Notes under the pieces: generated by a model
What the model saw: the letters and a program-made list of their open reading frames with translations, nothing else
Database searches by the model: none
Told to the model about the DNA's origin: nothing
Assembly: GCA_002943765.1 (NCBI GenBank)
Contig: PQWQ01000006.1
Coordinates: 62,001 to 126,000, forward strand
Direction of reading: 5' to 3'
DNA: 64,000 bases
From: Psoroptes ovis
Lineage: Eukaryota; Arthropoda; Arachnida; Sarcoptiformes; Psoroptidae
Shown here: in pieces, positions 1 through 14,400 of the stretch
Numbering within the stretch: the first letter of the stretch is position 1
Layout: each line of letters begins with the position of its first letter
Position numbers and translations under genes: made by a program

Positions 1-3000
1 AATGATAAATTCATCTTTGTTGGTGTTTGGCAGATTTTTGATCTCTTTATTTCATTCACTCATTCATTCATTAGATTGAATCCACATCATAATTCATGAT
101 TTAATAATATAATATGATTGTGGTAACATACTTAAGATTATATATAAGATGATAATTCAACTTGAAATAAACGAGAACAAATTATTTTTCTCAAAATTTA
201 TCTTAATACGATTTTCATTTTCAAGTGGTTGAGTGGTTATGAAATAAAAATGAGCAAAGATTTTATTTGAAGAATTTAAAGAATTTTCAACGATTTCAAC
301 CAATAAAATTTTTTTATTTATTTTCAAGGATTCAATAATTCACAATAAATCATTATTGATTTCACACAAATCTGAACGAAAGTAGATCGAAATTCATAAA
401 TGCATTATTTGCTCTTTTTTTGCCAATTTATTGAATTTGAATATTTGATTTCAAACTTGGAAAATTTTACGTTTCAAGTTTATTTTATGAGTGGAAAATA
501 TTGAAAAATCACGGTAAAATTTCGTAGAAATTCCCTATTTTTTTCAAAAATTTTTGACATGAAAAAGTGCAGCAAATAATTTCAAACTAAATCCTTTATG
601 AAAAGTATTTCGAATGAAGAATGAAAAAAAAAGATTAAATTATCATCAAACACAACAATAATAAACTAAATATTATACACATAATAATACCAGAAATTGA
701 CATCAAATATTTGAAGCCAATTTAATGATAATAATAATAAAATCATATTATTATTATCATTATCATTTCATGCATCGAAAATAATGGAAATTATAAAATA
801 ATTTTTTTTTCTGTATATTTTCACTAAGCATCGTTTCAAAATAGTGTGTGTCAGTATGGTGAATGAATATGAAAAAATTCAAATTCACCAACAGAAAAAG
901 AGTAGAAATATTCAAATATTCACACAGATACGTTGCATGAAGATGATCAAATCAATTCAATAAAATTTTAATGAAATTTTCTCTTCTTCTATTTTTCAGT
1001 ATGAAAAAATTTCAATTCAATTTTATGGTTCAATTGTAATTCTTTTGCATTTCCCGATATTGTATCCATTCTATTATTGTGAATAAAAAAAATTTCATGG
1101 CCCTTTTAATTGAGTATCATTGGTTTTTCTCTCAGTTTTTTATCGCTTTTGCCTATGGGGAAAAAACCTGAAATATTCTGAATAATTGCTTCTGAATTTT
1201 TGTATATTCATGGAGGAAAAAAATTTATCTTTACAATTCTTTTATCAATTTTTCAAACATTAATACCTGATAATGATACATATTGTTTTCTATTCATTCC
1301 ATTCACCGTTTTTTCGTATTAATTCATTCTTGTTTCAAATTCTATCGGATTAGAATAGTGTTATCTGTATTTGTGATACAATATTTTTGTCATTGTACTG
1401 TTTCAGTGTATTTGAAATTGAAAAAATCAAATTGAATTCGGATGGATAATTTTGTTGTTGTTGAATTATCAAGAATATCAGAGAATCACTAAAATCAAAA
1501 GAATAATTCCAAAGAATTGAAAAAATCGAAAGAATCAAACGATGAATATTCATGCATATGCATTTCATTTTTGATTTTCGATTTATCATTGATATAATTA
1601 ATGTTTTTGTTGTTGCGATCATTATTTCGTTTTGTGATTGAATTTGAATTCGGCTGCATTAAATAGAATTTCGATGATTATTTATTTATTTGTCTGTTTG
1701 TTCACATTAAATTTTATTCTGATGCCAATCAAATTTTGTTGAATTTTTGTTTTCCTCTGAAAATATTGTTCAATATTTGTTTATTCAATCATTCGTGGTG
1801 TGTTTGTGTTTGGATGTACAAATGCATTCATCATTCGAAAATGTAAATTATTTTAAATTTTATATTTATTTATGTCAAATTTTCAGAATCATAATACAAA
1901 ATAGATATATCGATCAAACAAATTATACATTTCAAACAGAATAAACATTAACAATTTCAAATTTGAATATATATTCAATTTTAGCTTGATCTATATAGAT
2001 AAATGAATTGAATTAAGCTTTCAGACTAAAAAATAAGCAAATTTGATGCTAAAACAATCGTGTTTTATCCTTGCGCATTTAGATCTTTAGGCCTAAAAAA
2101 AATTCGCAAATACTTCCACCATTTCAGGATTATTCAATGATTATTGTTTGCGATCATACGACTAAAGCAGTGGTACTTATAGTCTATGAGAAAAATTCAA
2201 ATCACTAGAGCCTGATGCTAGAATTCTATACAATTTTCAAATAATGATTACTATTTCGTGATTTTACTTTGAAAAATTGTATTTAATTCTACATCATTCT
2301 ATATCAAGAAATGAATGAATAATATTCGCCAAGAATATTTTGAAAGGCGCCAAAAACAATATGAAAATGAAAAATTATTGATCATTCCATCATTCTGGTT
2401 ATCGTTGTTTCCATTATTTTATTATTATTACTGTCAATGATGTAAGATACAAGACTAGAAGAATTTATCAAAATAAAGAAAAAAAATTGAAGGACAAAAA
2501 GAAGAAGCATCAAACAAACTAAATACTATGTGGTCTTTGATACTACGTACGCGGTCTAGTTTGATTTTAAAAAAAACCCCACATAGAAAAATAGTCAAAA
2601 TTTGAATTCGTCTCAGTTTGAATTTATGTACAACATTTCTGCATTCTCATAATTATCACTGTACTGCAATTGAATGAATGTAGAATGTATGAAGTTCTGG
2701 GCCAAATATATGATTAGTACATATTTGGCTTTTATATGGTTTGTTTGATTCAGAATATATCTTCGATTAAAGAAAAATTTCAAAAAAAAAAAATCTCTTA
2801 AAATCAAAAATTTCAATCTTAAGTTGCTTAAGTGTTTTTTCCTCAATATTTTGATCTTATGGCAGTGTGAATTAGTGTATTGTGCGTGTGTGTGTGTGAT
2901 CATACAGTGATTGTGAAATGAGAATATATTTTTTAATCAATTCAAATTTTATTAATTCAAATGTGTAACAATTTGTCTGTTTGATTTTTCGCGAATTTCA

Positions 3001-6000
3001 AAAAAAAGTGTTTAAATTTTTTAAATTGAAAATCACTTGTGTTTTTTACATTTTACAGTGAAAATCCACCAATTTGTTAATTTAATTCATTAAATTCATC
3101 AAATTCCATCCACACAGAAGTCAATTCGCTTGTTCGTTTCAAACAATTAATTGAATTTTTTACCACGGCAAAAAAAATTGTACAACATCACTAATTAATC
3201 AGCGTATTCATTTGAAATTTCTCTTCTTTGATTAATAAATGAAATAAACGGCCGTTGGCCGCCATTTTCCTTTTTTTTGCATAATTTCTTCATCTAAAAA
3301 TTACATCACACCACACAACTACGATTCGGTATTTATTGCATTTGAATTGGTATTTTTTCATTTGTTTTATTTTTAGAAATTTTCATTTTATTTGAAATTA
3401 AATTCAATCTTTACTTTTATTGTCATTCAAATATATTTTTCATTTCTCAATTAATTTGATTCGAAAAAAAACAAAAAAATAAAAATAAAATTGGCATAAC
3501 AAATGCTTTGAATAAAGTGAAATAAAATGAAAAAAACCAAACACATTGCACACGATTAGCTAATCAAATTGATGTGTTCTAAAAGTTAATCAATCGGAAT
3601 TGAATTTGAATCCATAGCGAAAGAGAGATAAAGAAACAACAACAGTCAAAAATGGATCGAAATGAAACAATAGAAAAGTATTGAGAATGCATATGCTAAA
3701 TTATGTCAAATGTAAAAAAAATTGAAAATATCAAAGAATTTCATTTCCTGAATATTAAGAATTGAAAACATCGATAAAAGAAGCATGAGAATTCTGAAAA
3801 AATTCCATCCAATTAGATGAAATTGATTGTTTAATACTAATCAATGATAAATTGATTCATAGATATTATTATAATTTGATTTTTTTGGCTCTTAATTACC
3901 AAAAATTCATTAATTAATTTCACTATTGATAAAATCAATATGTTTTTCAATAATGTAATTTATAATGTAATGTAATTTTGTTGCATCAACACAGAAACAC
4001 GAAATTTTGAAATTCAAAATATAATTCGTGACTTGTATCAATTTAGTTTCATTGTTTCATTTGAATTCGTTTTGTAGAAATGAAAATTATTTTTTAAAAT
4101 CATTAGAAACACTATCGATTATTTCCTATCAATAATTGGTGTTTTCAACTAAATTTTGGGCTCTTATTCGATGTCTTAATCAAAGTTTTTTGCCAAAAAT
4201 AAATTGGTTCTTACGTCAATAATAAATGATAATAATTACAAATTTCCATGTTTTTTCACGGAAACAAAACTAAATAGAGAAAAATGCTCAATATAATTTT
4301 CTTTATTCACCAATTTTATCATAAATTTTAACTGATCAAAAATTTAGTTCACAATTCATATAATTTTGGTGTGTGTGTGCGTATCTATGCATTTGGTGTC
4401 TGCATGTCTGGCTAAACCTTATAAACACTATGAATTTTCAAATTAAATTGATCAATGAATTTGTTATGAATATAAATTATTTATGAATGCAAATATTTTC
4501 TTCCTCATTTCATTTCATATTATGAAAATTCATTTCATTTTGAATCATTTTGATCATCATCATTCAATGATTAAAAAGTAATTGGTGAATAAAATACCAT
4601 ACGATATAAACACATTATTTATACACGAAAAGCAGAGATGAATGAGACGAAAATTATTGAAAATTTTCGTTACTAAAATTGGGTCCATAAATTTGATTGT
4701 AATCATACGTTTCAATGATCATTATATATTCGAAACCATTTCATTTTTTTTCATGTTGTGAAATACCAAAATTCGTGATTGGTTAACCTTAAACTAGTTA
4801 TAAAAAAAATGATGAAATTAAAATGAATAAATAATAGATGACTTGCATAGATCAGAAAATAGCACATGATTGACATGAGGAAATGATTTTCCGAGAAAAA
4901 AAATTTTAAAAAACAAAGAGATTATTTCTGCCATTTCAATGCACTTTTTCTCTCCCTACCTCTTCTTGCTTGCTAAACAAACGTCATAATCGAATCATAT
5001 CATCATCATTCAATTATTGATGTCACTATTTTCAATTAAAATTAATTTCATTTGAATGATAATATAATTAAAAACACAATTATTCATTATAATTGTATAT
5101 TGATGCTCACTGTCTATATCGTTTGACCATATTCATTGTCGTATTTGTATATTTGTTTATGATAAATTATTATTATCATGGTTCAATTATTATCATCATT
5201 ATTATTTCTATCGAAATTTAATTAAGATATGCACAGAATTCGAAATCAAATTATTGTCATCATTATCATTGATTTGGACATTTGTAGAATATTTAGAAAT
5301 ATCTTATTTTGATAATCTTATAATAATAATAATTAATCATATTGTTAATCATTTTGCCATTATGATTTTCATGAATTCAAGAATAGAGAAAAAAATTAAT
5401 ATTCAATCAACAGAAAAAAATGAAAATAAATAAAATGTTCCGAATGAAGAGAATTTTATTTGACCGAATTTGTAATTTATTTCATTTTATTTATTCGTTT
5501 ATTTATTTATTATTTTTGTTCCAATTTCCAATCATTTATTTATAAATTAAAATTGAAAATTTTCGTTTGATTTTTTTCCGTTGATCAACATTGAACATAT
5601 TCCCAATGGTGTTGTTTGTTTGTATGTTTGTTCACATCTGTTGTTTGTTTGATATTAATGATAATGAATGGAGAATAACACTGTAAATGAATCAATGAAA
5701 TTTTATTGAAATTCAAAATAAAATTATCATTGTGATGTGTGTTTGTGTGTGTGCTTTTGTATTGAAAATGTTTGAAAATTTTTTCGTTTCCAATTTTTCT
5801 TGTGTGGATAGAAATTTTATTAAATTCAAATCAATATATTTATATCAATGAAAATTCTATGAATTTTCATTTTCTTCTTAAATGTTTTTCTAAAATAAGA
5901 AAATAATGCAATTTTTTCCCTTCACGTTGATTCAAAGAAATTCCTTTGATGTGCATGAAAGTTGAATTTCATTCAAACAGAACTCAAAAATCAAAATTCA

Positions 6001-7129
6001 CAGAAATCTTTGGCTTTTGATTAGCTTCTAATAAAGAAACAAAACAAATAAACAACCAATGGCAGTCACAAATCAACCAAATTACATTGTATTTTTGTTT
6101 TGTAATTTTTTTTTATATTGTCTTGCTTAGTAACCAAGTTAAGAATTTTTTTATTGAAAATAAAAACTTTGAAAATAATACAGAATTTATTATTTTCGAT
6201 ATTTTTTTCTTTCTTCATTGTCTCTAAATGAAAAATAAATTCCTATTTGCGTAAACAATTGACATAATAAAAAAAGTGAATGATGTTTATTATTATCATT
6301 ATTATTATTATTATTATTAATACCACAATAATCATAATAAATGATACATTTCATTGTAGAAATAAGTAAATAAATTTGTTGACTAGAATTTTTCATTGTC
6401 ATAAACTCAATAGAATATCATGAATTATTATTATTATTATTATCATTAGAAACTTGAAGGACCACAAAATTATTGTTTATTATTATTATTTTTTGGTGAA
6501 TTATTTTTATCAACACAAACAGTACCTGAAATTGTTTGATACATATTATATAAACAAATATATCCATGAATAGCTGCACAAGTCTTAATTCAACATTACG
6601 AATTTTTGCATCTTTTCCATGGTCCCTGGTGTAATAGCAACAACAATTGATGAAATAGTTACACAAATATATGATGGAATATAATTTTTTTTCCTTTTTA
6701 CAAAAACTTTTCATATTTTATGTGTTTATCATTTTTTGTTTACCCAAATTGAATGTGTGTTGTTGTATATAATTATGATTATTATTATCATAAATTTACC
6801 ATAGTTTTTCATAGACTTTATTGTAATAATTATAATACATTATGCATTGATGATGATGCCAACGATTATTTCGGTTATTTATTCATAGAAAACGGCTAAA
6901 CAAGCAACGAATCATGCAAAGAAAAAGCTGTGAAAATGGTGTTGTTATGCGGATACTAGATTCATGGATGCGATTCGTGGATTGTGCTGTTGTTTGTTGC
7001 TGTGAAAGTGTATATTGATTATTCACAAAAAAACCCTGAAATTTCCATGTATTTTTTTCCATTTTCGAAAATTTATTTGAAAACAGAAAGAATTTTATGT
7101 ATTATGAATTTTCATGGTGTTCGGGTATT

Positions 7130-7275
7130 TTTATGCATTTACGCCTTCGTCGATTTCCCTCGTTCACTGCCTTCCCTTCTCGGTCACCTCTATCCCGATC
7201 CTCTCTTCATTTCGGCCGCATCTTTGTCCCTCCATCTTCTCTATCCCTGTTTCTCTCTTTGGCCATACAGGAAAA
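7130..7275. other. Pyrimidine-rich, GC-enriched island in AT-rich noncoding DNA
   Basis: About 145 bp of C/T-rich sequence (many CCCT, TCTC and CTTC runs, with CG dinucleotides) stands out sharply from the surrounding A/T-rich DNA. All three forward frames stay open across it, but the peptides are only Ser/Leu/Phe/Pro-rich translations of a pyrimidine tract. It could be a promoter-proximal element, an untranslated exon or an inserted fragment. I cannot choose between these. Confidence 0.4.
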
Positions 7276-8004
7276 TACCAATCGACATATATGAAATTTT
7301 GGTGCTAAAAATTGTATTCAATGAACAATTCATGCCGTAAATGATAGTAGAAAAGCAAGAGAAGAATGAAAAAAATTAAAACTAAAAACAAAAACCACGG
7401 AAATTATTATGGAGAATAAACATGTTATTCTCTAATAATAATTATTCCATACTTTTATTTGTATTCAAAATGGTATTTTATTAATGTGTTATGAATGTTT
7501 GAAATTTTATTCAATATTTTTTATTATATTCACACACAATGCAAATACAGTACAATTACAAACATGATAATAAAGAATAATAATAAAACCAACCAATAGT
7601 AAAATATTTCTTCCATTGTCTGCATGCTTTTCCTGTGTGAAATGATTGGTAAACATAATAAAAAATTGCTGCAAAATAAAAAATAGACAAAATTGTAATG
7701 AAAAAACGAAATACAAATAAATTAAAAAAACAATGAATCGATATACAGTTGTTTTGAATTTATTCATTTGTTCATAAAGAAATAAATGAAATTCAATGTA
7801 TTCAAGGAATATATTTTCAAAACAGAATTTGAATCATTCATTTTTTCATTCAATTCTGATCGAAACTTTCAAAAAAATTTCAAAGTTTCAATGACGGAAA
7901 AAATCAAAACTTTTCAATGATTTCTTTCTAAAATTTGATCATTTTCTTTTGTTTATTTCGATCGTAGCAAATCAATTTATGCATCGATCCGATCATTTAT
8001 TTCG

Positions 8005-8045
8005 ATTCAGTGTTCGTATCCGTATGTCAATCACGAACACTGAAT
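8005..8045. repeat. Perfect 13-bp inverted repeat (hairpin)
   Basis: The left arm at 8005-8017 reads ATTCAGTGTTCGT and the right arm at 8033-8045 is its exact reverse complement, with a 15-nt spacer. It lies in noncoding DNA. The stem is shorter than usual for a microRNA precursor, so no RNA gene is claimed. Confidence 0.7.
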
Positions 8046-8986
8046 TTCTTCTTTTTTTCTTTGATTTAAAATTTTGTGACAAGAATCTTGGCATATTGCG
8101 TTGATGAAATGAATGCTTCTTTGAACATTTCAATCTGTCAACATGCAAACGAACGAATAAGACCAATAAAATCATGAAAAACATATGAAACATTGAGCAA
8201 ATTGAAAAGAATTCTTAATGTTTTTTTTTTTAAATTTTCCTCAAATTTTTGAATTTTTACCCTATTGAACATGTAATAGAGGAACATTAAACTTGGCCAT
8301 CTTGACCAAAATGACCGATCGAAATTTTTTTTACTTCGATTCACAAAATCGATTGGTACATTATTGGCACAAAATGCACGTGAATGAATGTGGATGTATA
8401 TTTTCCAAAAAAATAAAAAAAAAAAATGATGGAAAATATTCATTTCAAATCAAATTTAAATCTTTTGGAATTTTTTAGCAGAATTTTTCAGCGAAAATTC
8501 CATGCAGTATATTCTTCCAAAAATATATTTGATCACCGTATACAAATAAATATCATTATTCTTGATGTAAGATGCAAAATCAGCAAAAAAAAAAGAAATT
8601 GTTATTTTGAATTTGAAATTAAAAAGGTTGTATTTATCGTTTAGAAAAACGAATACCAAATAAAATGTAATGAAAATAATCTAAAAACGTATTATTTTAT
8701 TATTATCATTATTTCTATTAATTGAAATACTATTTTCAAAATAGAAGAAATATTCGAGAGAATAAAGAAAAAAAACAGATAAGAAAATAGATAAATGAAC
8801 AATGATAAGACATTAAAAGCAAGCAATATAAATATTTCTGAAAGACAAGAAAATACATTAAAATGAATGGATTTTTTCTATATTTCATTGAAATGCAAAC
8901 AGATTTCATATCAAGCTGACAATGTAAAATGTTGCAGAGAGCAATGAGTAAAAAAAGCTAAATTACAATCATATTATATCAATGAA

Positions 8987-9008
8987 TTTTTTTTTTTTTT
9001 TTTTTTTT
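8987..9008. repeat. Poly-T homopolymer (22 nt)
   Basis: An uninterrupted run of T, one of the longest homopolymers in the window, in noncoding sequence. Comparable runs occur at about 20657-20674 (A) and 35111-35129 (T). Their lengths are likely polymorphic or assembly-sensitive. Confidence 0.8.
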
Positions 9009-11461
9009 GAATCATTAAAAATATCTTTTATGTTTATTTCATTCATTTGGTTAGATTTTAGTTTTAATTTATCTTTGAATAATCTATTCAAATCATCGGA
9101 ATCGAATGAGAATAAATGCAAAAATACGAAAGAAAAATAATCACAATCAATCAATAATTGCGAAATTGAATCCGAATTCAATGATTTTTTATGAATAAAA
9201 TGTTTCTGGTTTGTATTGTTGATTTTCCAAAACGATTCCGAAAATGATTTTTTGATTTATCTAATTTCAATATTTCGATAGACAAACTGATAATAATTTT
9301 CATTTCAAATGAAATATTTATTTATCCGAACTCAAATATCTCTGAATCTCTCAATGAATGATAAATCTATGATCATTAATATCGTCTTTTGAAATATTTT
9401 TATTCATTTATTGATCATTGATTTTTTGCATTCATTCAAAACAAATACAAAAAAAACAACATTTTTCAAATAGATTTTCATTGATTGAGATTTTACTATC
9501 GATTTCAATTGATTCAAATATATATGAATCATTAAACATCTAATCCAATATATTTGTCTGTGTGTTCACTCGATTAAACTTCTCTTTTTTCTTTTGACAA
9601 ATAAATAAAAATTTATTCAAGTTTTTCTTCTTATAATGGATGAGAGTCATTTGGCTTTAAAATATTCAGAAAATCATAAAAGAACTATGTCTCTTTGCCA
9701 ATCTCTTTTGATTGATTACACGCAAATACCAGTTATCGAAATAAATAAAATTCTGATTGATAATTTTTCAACGAAATACTATACGTCAATAACGTTTGGT
9801 CACTGGTTATTTTAACCAAATTTCATTCAATTTAATTAATACGAATAGAAAAAATATTGTAAAATTGATTCAAACATAAAAAAGGCCAATCAAGCTTCGT
9901 ATAAGGGAATTGAAAAGCTCAAAAGCACTAATTGTGTTCACGTAAAAAATCATGAAACATGTGTCCCAATGTTTGAATGAGAAGAAGCGAATGTTCAATT
10001 CACATTAATTCGTATTGGACACCAATTGGACAATTATTATTTCATTCATTCATTGTGTCACCGAAACAATTGTTAAAATCCATTGTTTGTAAAAATAATT
10101 TTTCATTTTTATGTAATGTCCGTTGTTTGTATGTGATAATGACAAAACTCGAAACAATTATCGAATGAAAATAAAAAAATACATCTATTCATTCATTTAA
10201 TTCTTCATTTTCAAACTATTCAATTCAAAATATTGAATACAATAATTTGATTCAATTGATCAATGAAGAACAATGAATTTTACAATTGAATTCGTGTAAT
10301 TATTTTATTATCGCTGGCCAATAATTTTTCATTGACAAAATTATTCGTAATTTAGAAAATAAAGCACCAAAATGCAACAAAAAAATTGACACAAGTTCAA
10401 TATTAATGACATAAAATATATATTGGTCTATCATACCAATAATAATAATGACAATAAATAATCAATCTTTATTTCAATTAACCATTTTTTTCTGTTATTT
10501 TCCTGCTTCAAATTACATCTTTATGTGTTTGAAACATAGAAATTGGTCTCTTGTTTTTTGCTATTAAACTAGTGCAATTTATATGTTTATCTTGATAAAT
10601 ATATAAATTATTATTTCATATTTAATGAATGAACGCAAGAAAAAAAATTAAATATTGAAAATTGTACCGAGAAATATAATAAAATATATCATGTAATAAT
10701 GAAAATTTAATAATAATTACGATGAATGAATGAATGAATGGAAATATATATTTTTGCACCGAAAATCATTAAATCTTTTAATGATGAATCGAATTTGAAC
10801 TTATAATGGCCATTTATTCTATCTACAATAATAATAATAGTGATCGGAAAAATTACATTTCTTATGACTTTCGATATCAACATTATTTTTCAATGTCACA
10901 ATTATTATTTCGGCCAAAAAATAAATGTATGTTTTCAATGTCCATAAATTTTATTATACCATTGACCCGCACACACGCTCACATTGTGATCATAAACTAC
11001 ATTTGAAACGATATGTTTCAATGGAAATAAATTTCCTAACACTTTCAATTTCATATTTTGGGCAGAATTCAAGTCAAAAATTTGAAAAAATTGTGACAAT
11101 TTTCGATAAAAAATTTGAAACGATTCAGTTTTTCATTTTTTCTCAAAATTTAATTGCATTTTGTTTCAATCATTTGTTTTAATGTTAATTTAATTCAATT
11201 TTCATTTTTTTTGCTCCCATTCCAGATGAAAAACAAAAATCAAAGATGTAATCTATGAGAAAATCAAATATCATTACTCATTCAAACATCTATGATTCAC
11301 ATTGATTCAATATTTTAATCATATTTTCATTCAATTTCAATCATAAAATTGCTGTTGTTGTTGTTGCCGCTGCTGCTGTCATTATCATTTTGTCAAATTC
11401 ATCGTTCATTCATTCATTTCATCATTTCATTAATTCATTATTTTCGATTTGTTTACATCAA

Positions 11462-14400
11462 ATGAATGTAGGCAATGTGCGCCGAAGTATTCATCATACG
11501 GTGCCCATATCATTATCATCTTCATCGTCATCGTTTTCATCATTATCATCAAAATCTAATTCAATAGTGAAAACAACATCGAATACAGAAATAATTTTCT
11601 CGAAAAAAAGATCTAGATCATCATCTTTGAACAATAAATCAAATCAAATCAAGTTTGATTTCAATTTCAATTATTATTATCGTTATAAAAATAATAATAA
11701 ACGTCATCAATCATTTTCATTGAATCAAATATCGAATGAATATGCAAAAACAATTGAATCATTGAATCTGTATGGACGAAAAAATAATACTGGCGCCAAA
11801 GGCGCCAAAACAAATACAAGAATTGATGATGGTGATGCTACTAGTGTTGCAGCTGTTACAGCTGCAAGATGTAGTTGCACCATCACTTCCGCTACAATCG
11901 CTGCAGTACAATCATCATCATCATCATCATCAGCATCAACTTCTTCATCATCATCAGCGGCAGCAGCAACAGCAACAACAACTTCGAGACCATCGCATGC
12001 ACCAACAACATCAACATCGCCATCACCGCCATTGAACATTAGCCCCGAATGTTATTATTGTTTAGAATTATTAATGGGACCATTTATCTATTATATTTTA
12101 ATTGTGATATTTTGTCTATGTATTTATCTGTGTTTGGGTGATCAACCATCACGTGTATTTGCATTTGAACAATTTGTTTCAAAATTAAATTCATCACTAT
12201 CTTCAACCACATCATCATCCACGTCAACTTCGACACAATCATCATTGTCAATCAATATTTTGAATGATTATTCATCATCATCATCAATGAATAAATCAAA
12301 ACAAAAAACTAATACAACCGGATCCACTACTTCAAATTTCATTTTTAAACATCAAAGTGATAATCAATTGTTTCATCAATTAAAACGTAGCATTCGCAGT
12401 GTCAGTAGTAACAATTTGAATGATCAATTATTAGCAGCGACCGGATTAAATCAATTCACGATATTAGCATTGTTACCGGATGAAAATGCACCATTAATAA
12501 CGCGTGCATTACGAGATGGTCAATCGAAATGGGAAATATCTTCACATATATCTGATTATTGGAATGAAAATTATTTAAGAAATAAAACACAAGGAACACC
12601 ATTGCCAACACCATTACGTGCTTCCGATATACAATTAACTGTATATTCTGAACCTATACAAAATGATACTGAAAGAATATTATCATCAACATGTGAATGG
12701 ATAAAAGTGCACAAACCATCATTAATATTATCATTATTAGATAATCAACGTGAATTTTATGCAGCGATGATTGCAAAACAATCAAATATACCACTCATTT
12801 CGATGACACAAAATTATCAAAATGAAATCAATCCAATCATCACAACGAAATCATTGTTTAAAAATGAAAAATATAAATCGGTAAGTATCATTTATTTATT
12901 CCATTATAAAATTTTTTTTGTTGCCAAATTCAATTTGAATATCGATGATTGATGGTATATTTATAAATGTAATAAGCTCAGCCATATTTTTTCCATATTA
13001 TCATTTATCATTGATTTTATTGGCTGATCAGGGGGAAAAATCAATTTAACACTTAGGAAATTTTCTCATGATTGATTGATTGATGGATTGATCGATATAA
13101 TTGCCTTATTTTCTCAGAAAAATCGCTTCATTTCGATTTTGTTCCTATTGATTAAAATCCTTTTTTCTCTCTTGCAAACACATGCTAACGTGTAAAATAC
13201 ACTACAATCACGATCCTTCAATCATCAAACAAAAATAATATTAAAATATCTATTTATATTTCCATTTATCATGTCAGAAAAAAATTAAAAAATTCATTTT
13301 CACTCATTTTTCCCATTTTGGCTAAATTCCAGCCACAATTACCCTTAATATGCATTACTCTAAGGACACACATTGATAATGTTTGATGTTTTGCTGATGT
13401 TTATTTGTTTGTTTAACATTGACCAAATTCATACAATTTTCTCTCACTTTTTCTTCCAAAATTTAATTCATTTTTTTAGATTCACACACGCACACAAATG
13501 CCAATCAATTAATTCTCAATTGATTTATGATTGATTCTCTCATATTTGAATTAAAATTCTAAGCAAAAAAAATGAATAATTGAATCATTCTTGATCAAAT
13601 AATGGCAAAAGTTTTTGCCATTAAAAAATATGAGATACATGTTTTTTTATATATAAATCAATTTTATTACCATCATCACCACCAAAATTATTATTGAATT
13701 TTCTGTGAATGTTTAATATGTTAGGGGAATTTGAATTTGTTGAAAGTTGAAAATTGAAAAAAATGAATGAATGAAAACGTTCTCGGAATTCAAAATTTTC
13801 AAAAAAGAAAAAAAACATTTTCCAATTCAAAATGTATTGAAATGAGGAATTTTTTTCACCCATTTTTTTCTTGCCCTATTCAAAACAAAACAATTTTCAA
13901 AAAAAAAATTTCAAAATTGAATTTTAAATTCAACAATGATGATGATACATTTATGAAAATAGATGCAGAGACGCTGAATGAATTTTGCTGAATTCCAATT
14001 GCCAGAATTTTTTTTTCAAATTATCATTTCTCATATATCAGTATCAAGAAAAGTAAATACATATGCTTGTGTGTGTCATGCCGATTCATTTTTAGCTTTT
14101 CACATCTATTTTTTCAGCTATTATAATCTTTGTAAAATAATATTTGCAATGATTAAATTATAATGATGAATTCTCAAGAGAATTTCATCATATATCCATA
14201 GGAAAATATAATTCCACGGGAATATATTATTCCTATTTCATTTTAAACATTTCAATGATAATATTGGTTGAAAAGAAATAATAATACTAATAATATGCAT
14301 ACAAACATACAAACAGAAAACATCATAGACACAAATATATTATACAAATGATATATAATGAAATAAATAGAGATTCTGAAAATGAAAAATTTGAAAAATT

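Larger units (their letters stand above)
1..11461. other. Long AT-rich noncoding region upstream of the NMDA receptor gene
   Basis: I see no supportable gene in this stretch. The open frames are short, mostly begin at non-ATG codons, are biased to Phe/Ile/Asn/Lys as expected of random AT-rich DNA, and match no family I recognise. Contents worth marking are a TTA/TAA microsatellite near 6297-6320, a poly-T run at 8987-9008, a 13-bp perfect hairpin at 8005-8045 and a pyrimidine-rich island around 7130-7275. It may contain the promoter and untranslated first exons of the receptor gene that starts at 11462, or a long 5' intron of it. The sequence alone does not decide. Confidence 0.6.

Noticed and set aside
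2526..2586. 8-bp inverted repeat CTATGTGG...CCACATAG as a possible mini-transposon
   Set aside because: The arms are too short, there is no flanking duplication, and such pairs are common by chance over 64 kb.
6984..7340. Overlapping open frames across the pyrimidine island as a small gene
   Set aside because: All three forward frames are open at once, which is expected of a pyrimidine tract lacking A; the peptides are low-complexity Ser/Leu/Phe/Pro and no frame is favoured.
11725..12039. Minus-strand Asp/Val/Ala frame opposite the receptor's first exon
   Set aside because: It is the mirror image of the Ser/Ala microsatellite-encoded tract on the plus strand, a typical shadow frame.
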